A stretch of 64,000 bases of DNA from Circinella umbellata (Eukaryota; Mucoromycota; Mucoromycetes; Mucorales; Lichtheimiaceae): positions 98,684 to 162,683 of the forward strand of contig JAIWNF010000078.1 in the NCBI GenBank assembly GCA_025093555.1, read 5' to 3'. A program made the position numbers and the translations under genes. Shown piece after piece: positions 40,105 through 52,012 of this stretch. Below the pieces are notes generated by a model. The model had not been told where the DNA came from and did no database searches. It saw only the letters and a program-made list of their open reading frames with translations. The first letter of the stretch is position 1; every line of letters starts with the position of its first letter.

Positions 40105-40197
40105 ATGGCCAAAAGGAATAACAATAATAAAAACAACAAGAGCAGTAATAAGCCAGAGAAAAGGGGACGACCTCGTAAATCGCTTGGACCTGATTAA
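40105..40197 (+). pseudogene. AT-hook ORF, possible N-terminus of the PiggyBac-like transposase
   Basis: A 30-residue frame rich in Asn/Lys with a clear AT-hook (KRGRPRKS) ends at a TAA. A second open stretch follows from about 40220 to 40380, Ser/Thr/Glu-rich (RGSAVGSTSLASV onwards). AT-hooks and polar N-terminal tails are common in transposases. Its place just inside the left terminal repeat and in the same orientation as the transposase fragments supports a common origin, but there is no continuous frame. Confidence 0.35.
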
Positions 40198-40845
40198 CCA
40201 ACTTTGTACCAAGTTGTTTAGCGTGGTAGTGCAGTAGGATCTACATCTTTAGCTTCTGTAACAACAGAATCATCAGAGTACACTACTTCTGAAATAAATG
40301 TGGAGCCAAATTTACATCAACAACATGAACAAGAGGTAGACTACAGTACAGTATTACTTTATAATATCGGCGAATTATAGCATAATGATATTAAAAAAAT
40401 CCTATGTTATCAAAAAAATTGAAAAGTTTACTAAAAAAGGTATATTATTATGATTGACATACTTGTAGTAACTATTATCTACTAGATCAGCTATCAGTGC
40501 TACTCCATCGTCTTCTGTTACAGAGGCTACGTATAAAATAAATCTTTTACTTTTGGAAATTCTGATACTTATATATCACTACTCAATCTCTATAATTATA
40601 GTTTTGTTTGTCGTGCTGTACAGTGTAACAAGTTCAAAGTTAAAAATAAAGTCGAGTGTCTGTAAGGAAAAAGTGTGCCCTTGAGTTTGATACTTGTGCC
40701 AACAAAGTATAAAAGACGCTGATAAGATGGCTTTTTTGAGTGGACGAATATGTAGCTTTTTTACCTTACTTTTATTGTTACTTTCATTGTTAATGTATTA
40801 GGTCCCGACGAGTTCATAAATTTTTTCTTTGGCTTTCTTCTTCTT

Positions 40846-43800
40846 TTCTTTCTTTATATGACGAACCTGTAAACTTTAAAGCATGTCAAACAAGGAATCA
40901 ATTTTTAGTTCAAATTCATCGGATGATTGGAGGGGGGGGAGGCTCGTAGAATTTCTACGATCAAAACATAATGGAGGTGGTGAATTGACGTCGAAAAATA
41001 TATATAAACATTTTATGGAGTTCCACACCGCCACCAAGAAACTACTGAAGATCCCAAAATCAAGGTTTTATTGGGTCGTGTTAAATGTGATAACCAGGTG
41101 CATATTTTTGTTATATAATTCAAAACATTATAAAATGATAAATACTAATTCGCGTTTATCAGTTCAACAAACAACAATTATTAGAATGCGGTAGTAAAGC
41201 ACGAGAAGAATTACCAACACTCAACATGAACTTTGGAAATAACAATTGTTTTCAGGTTGGAGACAGCAACCACCAAATCATTAACCAAGTACCAGATAAT
41301 TCCCAGGTATTTCATTTATTTATTCAAACGTTAACAAAACATTGGGCTATTTATTAACTGTATCAATATATAGATTATCAACCAGAGTTACCGTAGTGAA
41401 AGCGTGAGTAGATCTAAAGTATCTTTTATTTTAAATGATTGATTTATATATTGATAAACCTGTTAATATCTCTATTTTGTATAGGATGAATCGAATAAAT
41501 CGGATCTTAGTAATATATTTGATGACAATGATGACCATATGCTTACCAACCGCCAAGATTTTAGAACCAAGTTATTTGATGTCGCATCTAAAAAGGTATA
41601 CAATTCAGTAGTGGATTGAGTAAGCTTGGTTGTGGGGATAACATAATTCTTGTGGGATATAATAACTGATAACATGACAACATACTCTATAATATATAGC
41701 TACGAAATGATTGTACTTTGGAGGACGTTGTTGAGTTGAATAGGATGGAAAGATTGATTACTGTTCCTACAACAATTGGACATTGTCTTGATGATTTGTC
41801 TTTTTCTTTAATTAATAAAGAGAACAATATTAATACTGATTTATTGAAGTAAGTTGTCCCGATAACTATTAAATTCCCGCTTACGTATGATAATCGAAGA
41901 AACTGATTATATTTTTGTCTATTAGATTCACTTTATCAAGGATTATATTTTTTGTAAACGACTCTCTCTCTTTACCAGTGAAGCGATATTTATTGAAAAG
42001 TAACTTTGATCACGTCTGGAAACGAGCAAGTACGTCTGAGGTCGTGTTGCCGCAAGGACTGGATCCTGAAACGAAAAATAAAATAAAAGAATTAATCAAG
42101 GTAACACTCATGATATTAATCATATTAACACTTTGGTATATAGAATTCTAACATTGTTGTCTTTATTTTTTTATTTATAAATAGGATGCTAAAAAAGAAG
42201 ATGGTGACTATAAAATCAATTTACGCAAAGCATTTTTAAAGCATCGTCTTGAATTATTAGATAAAAACATTGTTGATTCAACAATGATGCAAACGTTAGA
42301 TATATTTGATTTGATGGTAGCCTTAATTGGCAAAGATGAGGGTCGTTATGAAGTATATTCGAAAAATATTGAATCCGAAATGGCATATTATAGACGATTC
42401 ACAACCATTTTAAATATCTTATTACGAGACACCCTGATTGACGCATCAGAGTAAGAGTCATGGCCGTTTTTTTTAAAATATATACATATACATATATTTA
42501 TATCTTTGTCATAATAATATTACTATCTATTATAGGGAAGAACACACAAGTACGATTACCGAAGAGATTATGATTAGTAACTCAAAAGCATTTACATCTG
42601 CCGTTTGTAATGACCGGGTCATTGGTAAACGGATCGATATGATAATTAAAAGTTGCGGTGTTGAATTGAGCACGTCACAATGGAAAAAAAAGGGGACCAA
42701 TAAGTCGGCAGGAAGAAACCAACAAGTCAAGAATGTTCGTGACAACAAATCAATCTTAAAGCACCTACTCTCCCTACCCATCAATGATTTCGACAAAAAA
42801 AATGTATTTTGTTTAGGATTGGACTTTATTGGTAAAGTATTTTTCCATTGCTGATGAGTAAATAAAAAAAAATGGTATTGGGTAACAAATAGCTGATAAA
42901 TATAATAAATAGGAACTGTCGGGTATATGTTTTCTGTACATAACGTTGATGATGTATTCGTTGCAAACTTCATATCTGATTTGGAGTTGCCTGAAGATCT
43001 GAGTCAACTGGAAGATTTTGTTGAAACCGTTGACTTTCTTTATAAATTTAAAAACCATCATCTCAAACTTCAAGAAATCATTATTCCGGCCCACCGTCAC
43101 CATGAAAATCAACAATCACTCGCACAACATCGAACACCTGCCAAAAGAAAAGGGTCTGCCATAAATAACGATAATGATAGTGATAGTGACGACGACGTTG
43201 AAATGGACGAAGAATCTGTTGAACCCTACCGAAGCCCAAATACTTTTGTTTCTCCAAGAAAGAAAAAGCGAAACAGCCGACTCAGTGACCCAGATGATAC
43301 CTAGCAAGCATTCATCTAAATACCAAAAACTTTATAATGACACTTCTATTATCTATACAAGCATAATATTTGTTTTAAATTTTCCATCCCAAGTGACACA
43401 CTTCCTTTGCACTGTTATAAAAAAAACTGACATTTTGTAAATATATATCTATAAAAAAATTCCTTATACATTTATTATATGATTTATAGAAAAGGTGTGT
43501 TTATTTCATTCAATAAAAAAATGATAAGCAAAAGAACTTTCTGGCCATAGGTGGAGGGTATTAGTACTTCTATTCTTTCGAATATTTTCGTACGTTTTTA
43601 ATTGTTCTGGCGTCTTTTAATATATCGTCTCCCCACAAGCTTCAACTGATCAAAGTTTCGCCATTAGATTCCAATCTGGCTTCTTTGCTGTTGCAAACCG
43701 TACATCTTTTTTCCAGATGATTTAAAAGGCTAAGACTTCTTGTTTTGTATGGATGGGTGTCACCGTGTATTTTGTGCCTTATTTTTTCTTTTAAATACCT

Positions 43801-44056
43801 AGTCATATTGAGTTTTGAGATTATTTTTTTTCTTATTTTAATAAATGCAAGTAGACCAAAAGGGAGAATAATAATCGTAATATATTTTTTTAAACTGTAA
43901 AACATGATATTACCTTTGTGTTATGCCGCAAAATATAATCTCCTAGGATTGCATCAGTCAATTGAGGTCCAGCATTACGAATAACATTACTGATGTATAC
44001 CACCTTCGACAGAATTCGTTCCTCTGAAGCATTTGTAAATATGTGAATTGTTTTTA
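40846..44056 (+). repeat. Inverted repeat arm A (3.2 kb)
   Basis: Near-identical reverse complement of 47290-50500. Matching positions add to 91346 across the arm, so there is almost no net insertion or deletion; only scattered single-base differences are visible. The arms flank a 3.2 kb single-copy centre. Confidence 0.93.
40883..43304 (+). pseudogene. Nine-exon gene of a lineage-expanded family, frameshifted (copy A)
   Basis: Exons 40883..41097, 41163..41306, 41374..41403, 41485..41595, 41700..41848, 41926..42100, 42185..42450, 42536..42831, 42913..43304. All junctions agree in phase except within exon 1, where the frame beginning MSNKESIFSS must shift by one base near 41014 (a run of four T where five would restore frame) to continue into HQETTEDPKIKVLLGRVKCDN. 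A repaired product would be about 592 residues. Blocks such as GKRIDMIIKSCGVELSTSQW and the acidic, basic C-terminal tail (DSDSDDDVEMDEES, then SPRKKKRNS) recall uncharacterised multi-copy proteins of Mucoromycota. Function unknown. The splice signals are intact, so decay is recent, or the first exon is misread. Confidence 0.65.
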
Positions 44057-47000
44057 TCAGTGGCAATATGAAGATATAGTGAGAGACCTGGAGGATCGGA
44101 TACATGCCCAAGGCGAATGGCTTCAAGTACATTGGCAGCTTGTTTCCAATTAGCACGTGTGAATTGTGTATGTCCAGTCTTTGAACATTCTAAAGGACCA
44201 TAATTTTCAAACAGCTTTGGAACAATCGGTATTAATTCTTGGGGTGGTGGAACAACTCGCTTTACGCGTTTAAGCAACCAATCCGAATTTCTCTCCATTT
44301 CTTGTTTCCATGTTCGTCCATTTGAATTTAAGAAAGCTCCCATCTTTTTAGAATCTTCTCTAAATCGGCAACAAACGAAGAGTCTATAAGCACCTTTTCG
44401 ATTCTTTTAATAATCCATGTTTCAATGAAACGTATACAGAATCAATCAAATGAAAGACATCTTTGAGAACACGAGAGTAGACGTGACCATCATTTGTGTC
44501 GGCATCACTGGTTGATCTCTGTAAAGCTTGATCCATTTGCTCATGGTCAAATTTCATGCTTTCCTCATCAATTCCTAGTACAGGATTTTCATTATTATCT
44601 GAATTATTTTCTGCATCGTCTTCCTGTTCTTCTTCTACTTTTGCTTCTACCGCTATTCCATTATAATCTTCAATATTATTGACAGTGTTTGCCAAATTAT
44701 TATCGCTAAGGCTGTTTAATAATGATGATGATGACGATCCTTCCTGATTTTGCACGTGATTTATATCTACTGTATATGTTCATTTACCACTACTGTTGCT
44801 ATTGATTCGGTGGTCGTTTTTAACTGTGTTATGTCGATACGTACGTAACCGCAAGAAAAGGCACATTGTCAAATGTTTCTGATGGTTTCGAAGTGTTGTA
44901 TGAATCAATTAATGCTGCAGGATTTGTATCATTAATAATATTGATTGATATTTTGTTACCATCGATAACTATGCTATTATATGATTGTGATTGCTCTTCT
45001 GAAATAACATCATATGCGGCTAGTCGCCTTGAAAATCCTGGATGAAAACTAACATATGTTCCATGTGGTGTGGCTTTAGTGACAGATTGGTTAATCACTG
45101 GTCTGCTGTGTACTGCATTATATATCTGTAATGGTACTAAAGCGTTGAGTGCTGCAGATGTTATTTGTAACGTCGACAATGTTATTGTATTCCAATTGCT
45201 TAAACGAAGAGCATCTTCCTTTGGTAACTTATGCCCCAAGATTACTTCACACATACGAGACAGCTTCATTCTACCATCTGATATCGCACCATGGTCACGA
45301 CAAAAGCTTCCAAGCTCTAAACCTCTCTGGCAGTATTCTTGTTCTTCTCCATTCCTTGTAAAACTGCTAATAAAATCCCGAGTAATTTTGCCAAGATCAC
45401 CATCAACCATTTTTCCTGTCTTCAAGATACGATCACTTTTTAATAATGCTACCAATGATACAGGTAATGTTGAACTTTTATTGTTGAGATAAAATACATA
45501 AACGAGATTTTCATAGGCAAGCTGAAGAACGGAAACTTTGCGTTTTATTTTTGTCGTCTTATCAAAGTTCCACTCAGCATCTAAGCCAATAACGATTATT
45601 TCGTCCATTGATTTTTGAATCAGACTGTCCCAATGTCTGTTGGTATAATGGTAGCGTCCTTAATGTAAAAATACGCTGTAGATTCTGGAATACATAGTCA
45701 TAGTTGGAGGTTTGATGTTAATTGTGTTGCTGTCGTTATTAATGGTAGTTGCTTGTTCAACATCTTTAACATTACTACGTAACGATGTAATGCGCGATTG
45801 AAGGATATGCTTGTCTCATTTAACATTATCTGTAAAAAATGCCTTAACTTCAGAATGACCATAGTAATCATACGATTTCATCATAGCATCAAATTGAGGC
45901 GCAAGATGGTTCAAAGACTCTGTAGGAACAAGTTGAAGAAGTCGTATTTCCCCGAACTCATTTACGGAAGTTTATACATGGGTGTGAAGGTTGGTTGTCC
46001 ATTGATCGTACCCATGTTTTTGATAATTTTGAAAGAGTGGTCTCCTTTAAGAATTTCTCCACCAAGGATCATCACTAATTTATCCATAAATGGCCGGTAT
46101 ACGTACGTATGTCAATTATTGCTGTGTATATTTTGTTGATGGGATATGGCCGGAATATGGCCGGAATACTGAGTTTTGTCCTTAAACTTGAAAAATTCCG
46201 GGTACACAGTTGGACTCTTCAATGCTGCCATGATGGTCATTTGTTGTTTTTGTTGTTTTTGTCGATTATCCACTACATCAAGATATTAAAGTTCAAGCGT
46301 GTCGTGTTTTTCTGTATGCAACTCTGCTAAAATATTACGAAAGCGTTCCGTTCCTGTCCCGTTTTGTATGCAAGATCGTAGCAAGTTTCCAAGATCTCTT
46401 GACACACCCGACTTATGAGTTGAATGGGCAGAGAAGTCAGCTTGTATACGTAGTGGAAGTTGTCTAAAAAATTCCTTATTAAAACCAGAAAAGCTTTTTC
46501 TGCAAGCACTGGTACCGAGAAGACATAATCCAAAAGCAGCTACAGTATATTTGATAATACGTATGGTCATATTGAAGAATGTAAGTATTTTTTCCCTCAT
46601 AATTAATACAAAGAATCAGCATAAATAACTATTATATATACCTGGTCAAATCAGTTACATGTCTAGGCTTATTATGTTCTTTTACTTCAGTCTTGGATTT
46701 GCAGTGCGTAAGGACATTGCAGATTTTGAGTCCCCACATGATAATGAGGGTATGTACCATAAAAACACACGAGGATAATATAGCTTTTTTGGACCAAGAA
46801 CCACATTCTCCAAAGCAAATGAAGACATTTTTGGCGTAACCCAATACGTTCCTGCGTCATACTCTTTGGTTGCTTTCTTTTTCTAAATTTACGTACGTAC
46901 TACGTATACTGCTCAAATATTGATCAATCACGCTTCATGGGGGACAGTTGGGTTCATACGCATTTTTAGCTGCATTTATATCACAGCCGATTCTTCAGAT

Positions 47001-47152
47001 CCAAAAAAGCCATCATCCAAAACAAGGATCTCATCTTCTTCATTGTCATTGTTATCTGTTAAATCGTTTCGATGAGAATTATTTGAATCTAAACTCTCTA
47101 CAGCAGCAGAAGGCGAAATAACTGTAGCAACCGAAGTAGAACGTGGTAATGA
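43907..47152 (-). pseudogene. Decayed exonuclease-like / transposase-like gene in the centre of the inverted repeat
   Basis: Pieces of one minus-strand gene run from about 47150 to 43910. They are an acidic start (NEEDEILVLDDGFFGSEES, about 46985-47150); a CPYC zinc-type piece ending in NKPRHVTDLTR (46632-46860, spread over three frames); a piece LPLRIQADFSAHSTHKSGVS (46290-46600); a DEDD 3'-5' exonuclease-like domain (44829-45608: IGLDAEWNF, then GDLGKI, then SAALNALVPLQIY); and a C-terminal part (43987-44755) with DVFHLIDSVY and CFRGTNSVEGGIH. Frameshifts separate most pieces. In the exonuclease the final Asp of the third motif is Asn and the preceding Tyr is Ser, so it is probably inactive. 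The layout recalls, from memory, multi-copy proteins of fungal genomes with DUF6729-like and exonuclease parts. Arm B repeats its last about 50 codons. Confidence 0.6.
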
Positions 47153-47289
47153 CTACAAATAGACACATAGTAGTTATGATATTTCTTTTAGTAATCTTTT
47201 TATTTTTCAAACAATTTTTATCCGTACGTACCATTATATTATAATATTTTATTAATAAATTAATAATACCCTACCTCCTCTTTGATACG

Positions 47290-50200
47290 TAAAAACAATT
47301 CACATATTTACAAATGCTTCAGAGGAACGAATTCTGTCGAAGGTGGTATACATCAGTAATGTTATTCGTAATGCTGGACCTCAATTGACTGATGCAATCC
47401 TAGGAGATTATATTTTGCGGCATAACACAAAGGTAATATCATGTTTTACAGTTTAAAAAAATATATTACGATTATTATTCTCCCTTTTGGTCTACTTGCA
47501 TTTATTAAAATAAGAAAAAAAATAATCTCAAAACTCAATATGACTAGGTATTTAAAAGAAAAAATAAGGCACAAAATACACGGTGACACCCATCCATACA
47601 AAACAAGAAGTCTTAGCCTTTTAAATCATCTGGAAAAAAGATGTACGGTTTGCAACAGCAAAGAAGCCAGATTGGAATCTAATGGCGAAACTTTGATCAG
47701 TTGAAGCTTGTGGGGAGACTATATATTAAAAGACGCCAGAACAATTAAAAACGTACGAAAATATTCGAAAGAATAGAAGTACTAATACCCTCCACCTATG
47801 GCCAGAAAGTTCTTTTGCTTATCATTTTTTTATTGAATGAAATAAACACACCTTTACTATAAATCATATAATAAATGTATAAGGGATTTTTTTATGGATA
47901 TATATTTACAAAATGTCAGTTTTTTTTATAACAGTGCAAAAGAAGTGTGTCACTTGGGATGGAAAATTTAAAACAAATATTATGCTTGTATAGATAATAG
48001 AAGTGTCATTATAAAGTTTTTGGTATTTAGATGAATGCTTGCTAGGCATCATCTGGGTCACTGAGTCGGCTGTTTCGCTTTTTCTTTCTTGGAGAAACAA
48101 AAGTATTTGGGCTTCGGTAGGGTTCAACAGATTCTTCGTCCATTTCAACGTCGTCGTCACTATCACTATCATTATCGTTATTTATAGCAGACCCTTTTCT
48201 TTTGGCAGGTGTTCGATGTTGTGCGAGTGATTGTTGATTTTCATGGTGACGGTGGGCCGGAATAATGATTTCTTGAAGTTTGAGATGATGGTTTTTAAAT
48301 TTATAAAGAAAGTCAACGGTTTCAACAAAATCTTCCAGTTGACTCAGATCTTCAGGCAACTCCAAATCAGATATGAAGTTTGCAACGAATACATCATCAA
48401 CGTTATGTACAGAAAACATATACCCGACAGTTCCTATTTATTATATTTATCAGCTATTTGTTACCCAATACCATTTTTTTTTATTTACTCATCAGCAATG
48501 GAAAAATACTTTACCAATAAAGTCCAATCCTAAACAAAATACATTTTTTTTGTCGAAATCATTGATGGGTAGGGAGAGTAGGTGCTTTAAGATTGATTTG
48601 TTGTCACGAACATTCTTGACTTGTTGGTTTCTTCCTGCCGACTTATTGGTCCCCTTTTTTTTCCATTGTGACGTGCTCAATTCAACACCGCAACTTTTAA
48701 TTATCATATCGATCCGTTTACCAATGACCCGGTCATTACAAACGGCAGATGTAAATGCTTTTGAGTTACTAATCATAATCTCTTCGGTAATCGTACTTGT
48801 GTGTTCTTCCCTATAATAGATAGTAATATTATTATGACAAAGATATAAATATATGTATATGTATATATTTTAAAAAAAACGGCCATGACTCTTACTCTGA
48901 TGCGTCAATCAGGGTGTCTCGTAATAAGATATTTAAAATGGTTGTGAATCGTCTATAATATGCCATTTCGGATTCAATATTTTTCGAATATACTTCATAA
49001 CGACCCTCATCTTTGCCAATTAAGGCTACCATCAAATCAAATATATCTAACGTTTGCATCATTGTTGAATCAACAATGTTTTTATCTAATAATTCAAGAC
49101 GATGCTTTAAAAATGCTTTGCGTAAATTGATTTTATAGTCACCATCTTCTTTTTTAGCATCCTATTTATAAATAAAAAAATAAAGACAACAATGTTAGAA
49201 TTCTATATACCAAAGTGTTAATATGATTAATATCATGAGTGTTACCTTGATTAATTCTTTTATTTTATTTTTCGTTTCAGGATCCAGTCCTTGCGGCAAC
49301 ACGACCTCAGACGTACTTGCTCGTTTCCAGACGTGATCAAAGTTACTTTTCAATAAATATCGCTTCACTGGTAAAGAGAGAGAGTCGTTTACAAAAAATA
49401 TAATCCTTGATAAAGTGAATCTAATAGACAAAAATATAATCAGTTTCTTCGATTATCATACGTAAGCGGGAATTTAATAGTTATCGGGACAACTTACTTC
49501 AATAAATCAGTATTAATATTGTTCTCTTTATTAATTAAAGAAAAAGACAAATCATCAAGACAATGTCCAATTGTTGTAGGAACAGTAATCAATCTTTCCA
49601 TCCTATTCAACTCAACAACGTCCTCCAAAGTACAATCATTTCGTAGCTATATATTATAGAGTATGTTGTCATGTTATCAGTTATTATATCCCACAAGAAT
49701 TATGTTATCCCCACAACCAAGCTTACTCAATCCACTACTGAATTGTATACCTTTTTAGATGCGACATCAAATAACTTGGTTCTAAAATCTTGGCGGTTGG
49801 TAAGCATATGGTCATCATTGTCATCAAATATATTACTAAGATCCGATTTATTCGATTCATCCTATACAAAATAGAGATATTAACAGGTTTATCAATATAT
49901 AAATCAATCATTTAAAATAAAAGATACTTTAGATCTACTCACGCTTTCACTACGGTAACTCTGGTTGATAATCTATATATTGATACAGTTAATAAATAGC
50001 CCAATGTTTTGTTAACGTTTGAATAAATAAATGAAATACCTGGGAATTATCTGGTACTTGGTTAATGATTTGGTGGTTGCTGTCTCCAACCTGAAAACAA
50101 TTGTTATTTCCAAAGTTCATGTTGAGTGTTGGTAATTCTTCTCGTGCTTTACTACCGCATTCTAATAATTGTTGTTTGTTGAACTGATAAACGCGAATTA

Positions 50201-50500
50201 GTATTTATCATTTTATAATGTTTTGAATTATATAACAAAAATATGCACCTGGTTATCACATTTAACACGACCCAATAAAACCTTGATTTTGGGATCTTCA
50301 GTAGTTTCTTGGTGGCGGTGTGGAACTCCATAAAATGTTTATATATATTTTTCGACGTCAATTCACCACCTCCATTATGTTTTGATCGTAGAAATTCTAC
50401 GAGCCTCCCCCCCCTCCAATCATCCGATGAATTTGAACTAAAAAATGATTCCTTGTTTGACATGCTTTGAAGCTTATAGGTTCGTCATATAAAGAAAAGA
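47290..50500 (-). repeat. Inverted repeat arm B (3.2 kb)
   Basis: Reverse complement of 40846-44056 with very few base differences. Its inner end (47290-47440) duplicates the 3' end of the central gene (NVIRNAGPQLTDAILGDYIL). Its outer end touches the LINE-containing element starting near 50510. Confidence 0.93.
48042..50463 (-). pseudogene. Nine-exon gene of a lineage-expanded family, frameshifted (copy B)
   Basis: Mirror of the copy at 40883: complement(48042..48433, 48515..48810, 48896..49161, 49246..49420, 49498..49646, 49751..49861, 49943..49972, 50040..50183, 50249..50463). It differs by few residues (Ile to Phe at position 7 of the first exon; the last residue Thr to Ala). The exon 1 frameshift is the same as in copy A (same four-T run near 50332), so the lesion predates the inverted duplication or reflects a shared unusual structure. 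Confidence 0.65.
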
Positions 50501-50588
50501 ATTTTTTTTAAAATGAATTTATTGGCGGCCACTGAAATTATGAGACAAGAGTGGTTGAGTAGACAAAACAATACATCCTCTTTCGCCT

Positions 50589-52009
50589 ATGAGTCTAAAA
50601 AAACGTCCTCGCACACGACCAAAATCTCACACATCCAACGCGAACAAGTCTTCTAATGACAATCGCCCCAAAACAACAATACCGTTTATTAAAAGTATTC
50701 GTCGCTCTATTTTTTCTCCAGGGGCATCAGACTCAACACACCAAAACCATATTCGCACCACTGAATATTTTCGTTCCATTAATCCAAGTCTATTTTTTGA
50801 AACCACCATTGTCACTACCGATCGTTCAACAATCTTTGATGCAATTGCTCAACAATTTCCATCGGCTCCTCCCCTTGGCGTTCAACTTCGATTCAAAGAC
50901 AAACGAGTTGTAGTAGAAATTACACCTCGTGATGAGGATCAACGCCATCACTTAATGAACATTGGGTTGAAGATTAAGGACCGAATCATTATGGGTACTC
51001 CTGCTCTCCGCAAAGGGTCAGGCTTTATGGTGATTAACCTTTATGATCTTCCTCATAAGTCCTACGACGACTTAAGTCATGATCTCCAAAATATGCTTAC
51101 ACCATATGGTCGAGTCTTGGACATCAGTCTCTTTTTATCTTCGCCGCATTTTTTTTTATGGGTCAAGCTTGTGTATCTTTAGATGTTACTCAGTCTGACC
51201 AAACTTTGTCCACGCACACTTTATTATATCCTGGCATGGATCATGAAATACGTGCCTTTTGGAAAGGATCGCTGCCATATTGCCGTATTTGCCATGAAGA
51301 CACTCACGAAAAAGATTCCTGCCCCAAATCTAAAGCTCAACATCTTCTAGCATGCTCGTCGTGTGGACAGTATGGTCATGCCCATACTGTCTGTTCAAAA
51401 AAATCTCAACCAAAATCAGTCAATCCCGCCAAAAAAAAATTTGATGGTAACACGACAGGACCTGTGCGACCACCTACCAAGCAACGTTCCCCTGTCTCTA
51501 ATTTGGGATTATTTGTCAATAATGACGATAGCAGTGATAGTGAATATTCGTCTGCTCCTCCTTCTCCAGACATTTCTCTGGACATGGAGCTCGATGCTAT
51601 TGATGATACCACTATAACACACTTGGATAGTATGGCACAAGGGCAAGAGAACGACTTGATGACTTCCTAAGGTTCGGCTGCTTCCTTGGAGCATGTCATT
51701 GTGACACCTGCGGTAACCTTAGGTGACACATCTTTTTATCCTGCTCAACAAAACATTATTACTACTAACGACGCACCACCCAGAATGGTTCCACCAACCT
51801 CTGAGAATAGCCAGTTATCTTCTTTTAATATTTCTTTAGAATCTGATACACCAACAGCGTCTGCTAATGATCCAAATAATGTCACTCAATCCCTGTCTCT
51901 TATGCAAACTGTTAATGGCGTGGCCGCAAAAATTCTTGGCTCTACTTATAGTAAAGCAGGTGTTCGTCGTAGCTCTCCCTCGCCAACCCAAACCAAACCA
52001 AAAGTATAA
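50589..52009 (+). pseudogene. LINE ORF1 (RRM-like plus CCHC zinc knuckles), broken
   Basis: RNA-binding ORF1 of the LINE. The first frame (50589-51182) has a basic N-terminus and an RRM-like core (VINLYDLP, LTPYGRVLDISLF). A one-base slip in the T9 run at about 51149-51157 breaks the frame. The next frame carries two zinc knuckles, CRICHEDTHEKDSC and CSSCGQYGHAHTVC, then a Ser/Asp-rich tail. An in-frame TAA at 51668 interrupts that tail, after which the same frame stays open to 52009. Only three bases separate the ORF1 stop from the ORF2 ATG at 52013, suggesting coupled translation in the ancestor. Two lesions make this copy non-functional unless they are assembly errors. Confidence 0.82.
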
Positions 52010-52012
52010 TCA

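Noticed and set aside
42530..42973. 147-codon antisense ORF in the duplicated gene
   Set aside because: Overlaps spliced, in-frame exons on the other strand; shadow.
43642..43905. 87-codon ORF present in both inverted arms (mirrored at 47441-47704)
   Set aside because: Its conservation is explained by the recent duplication. It has no domain and starts within sequence that looks like intron or 3' flank of the central gene. It is not excluded as a terminal exon.
45635..45665. tRNA-like A-box (TTGGTATAATGGTAGCGTCC)
   Set aside because: No acceptor stem, anticodon arm or proper T-loop could be folded in the following 60 bases.
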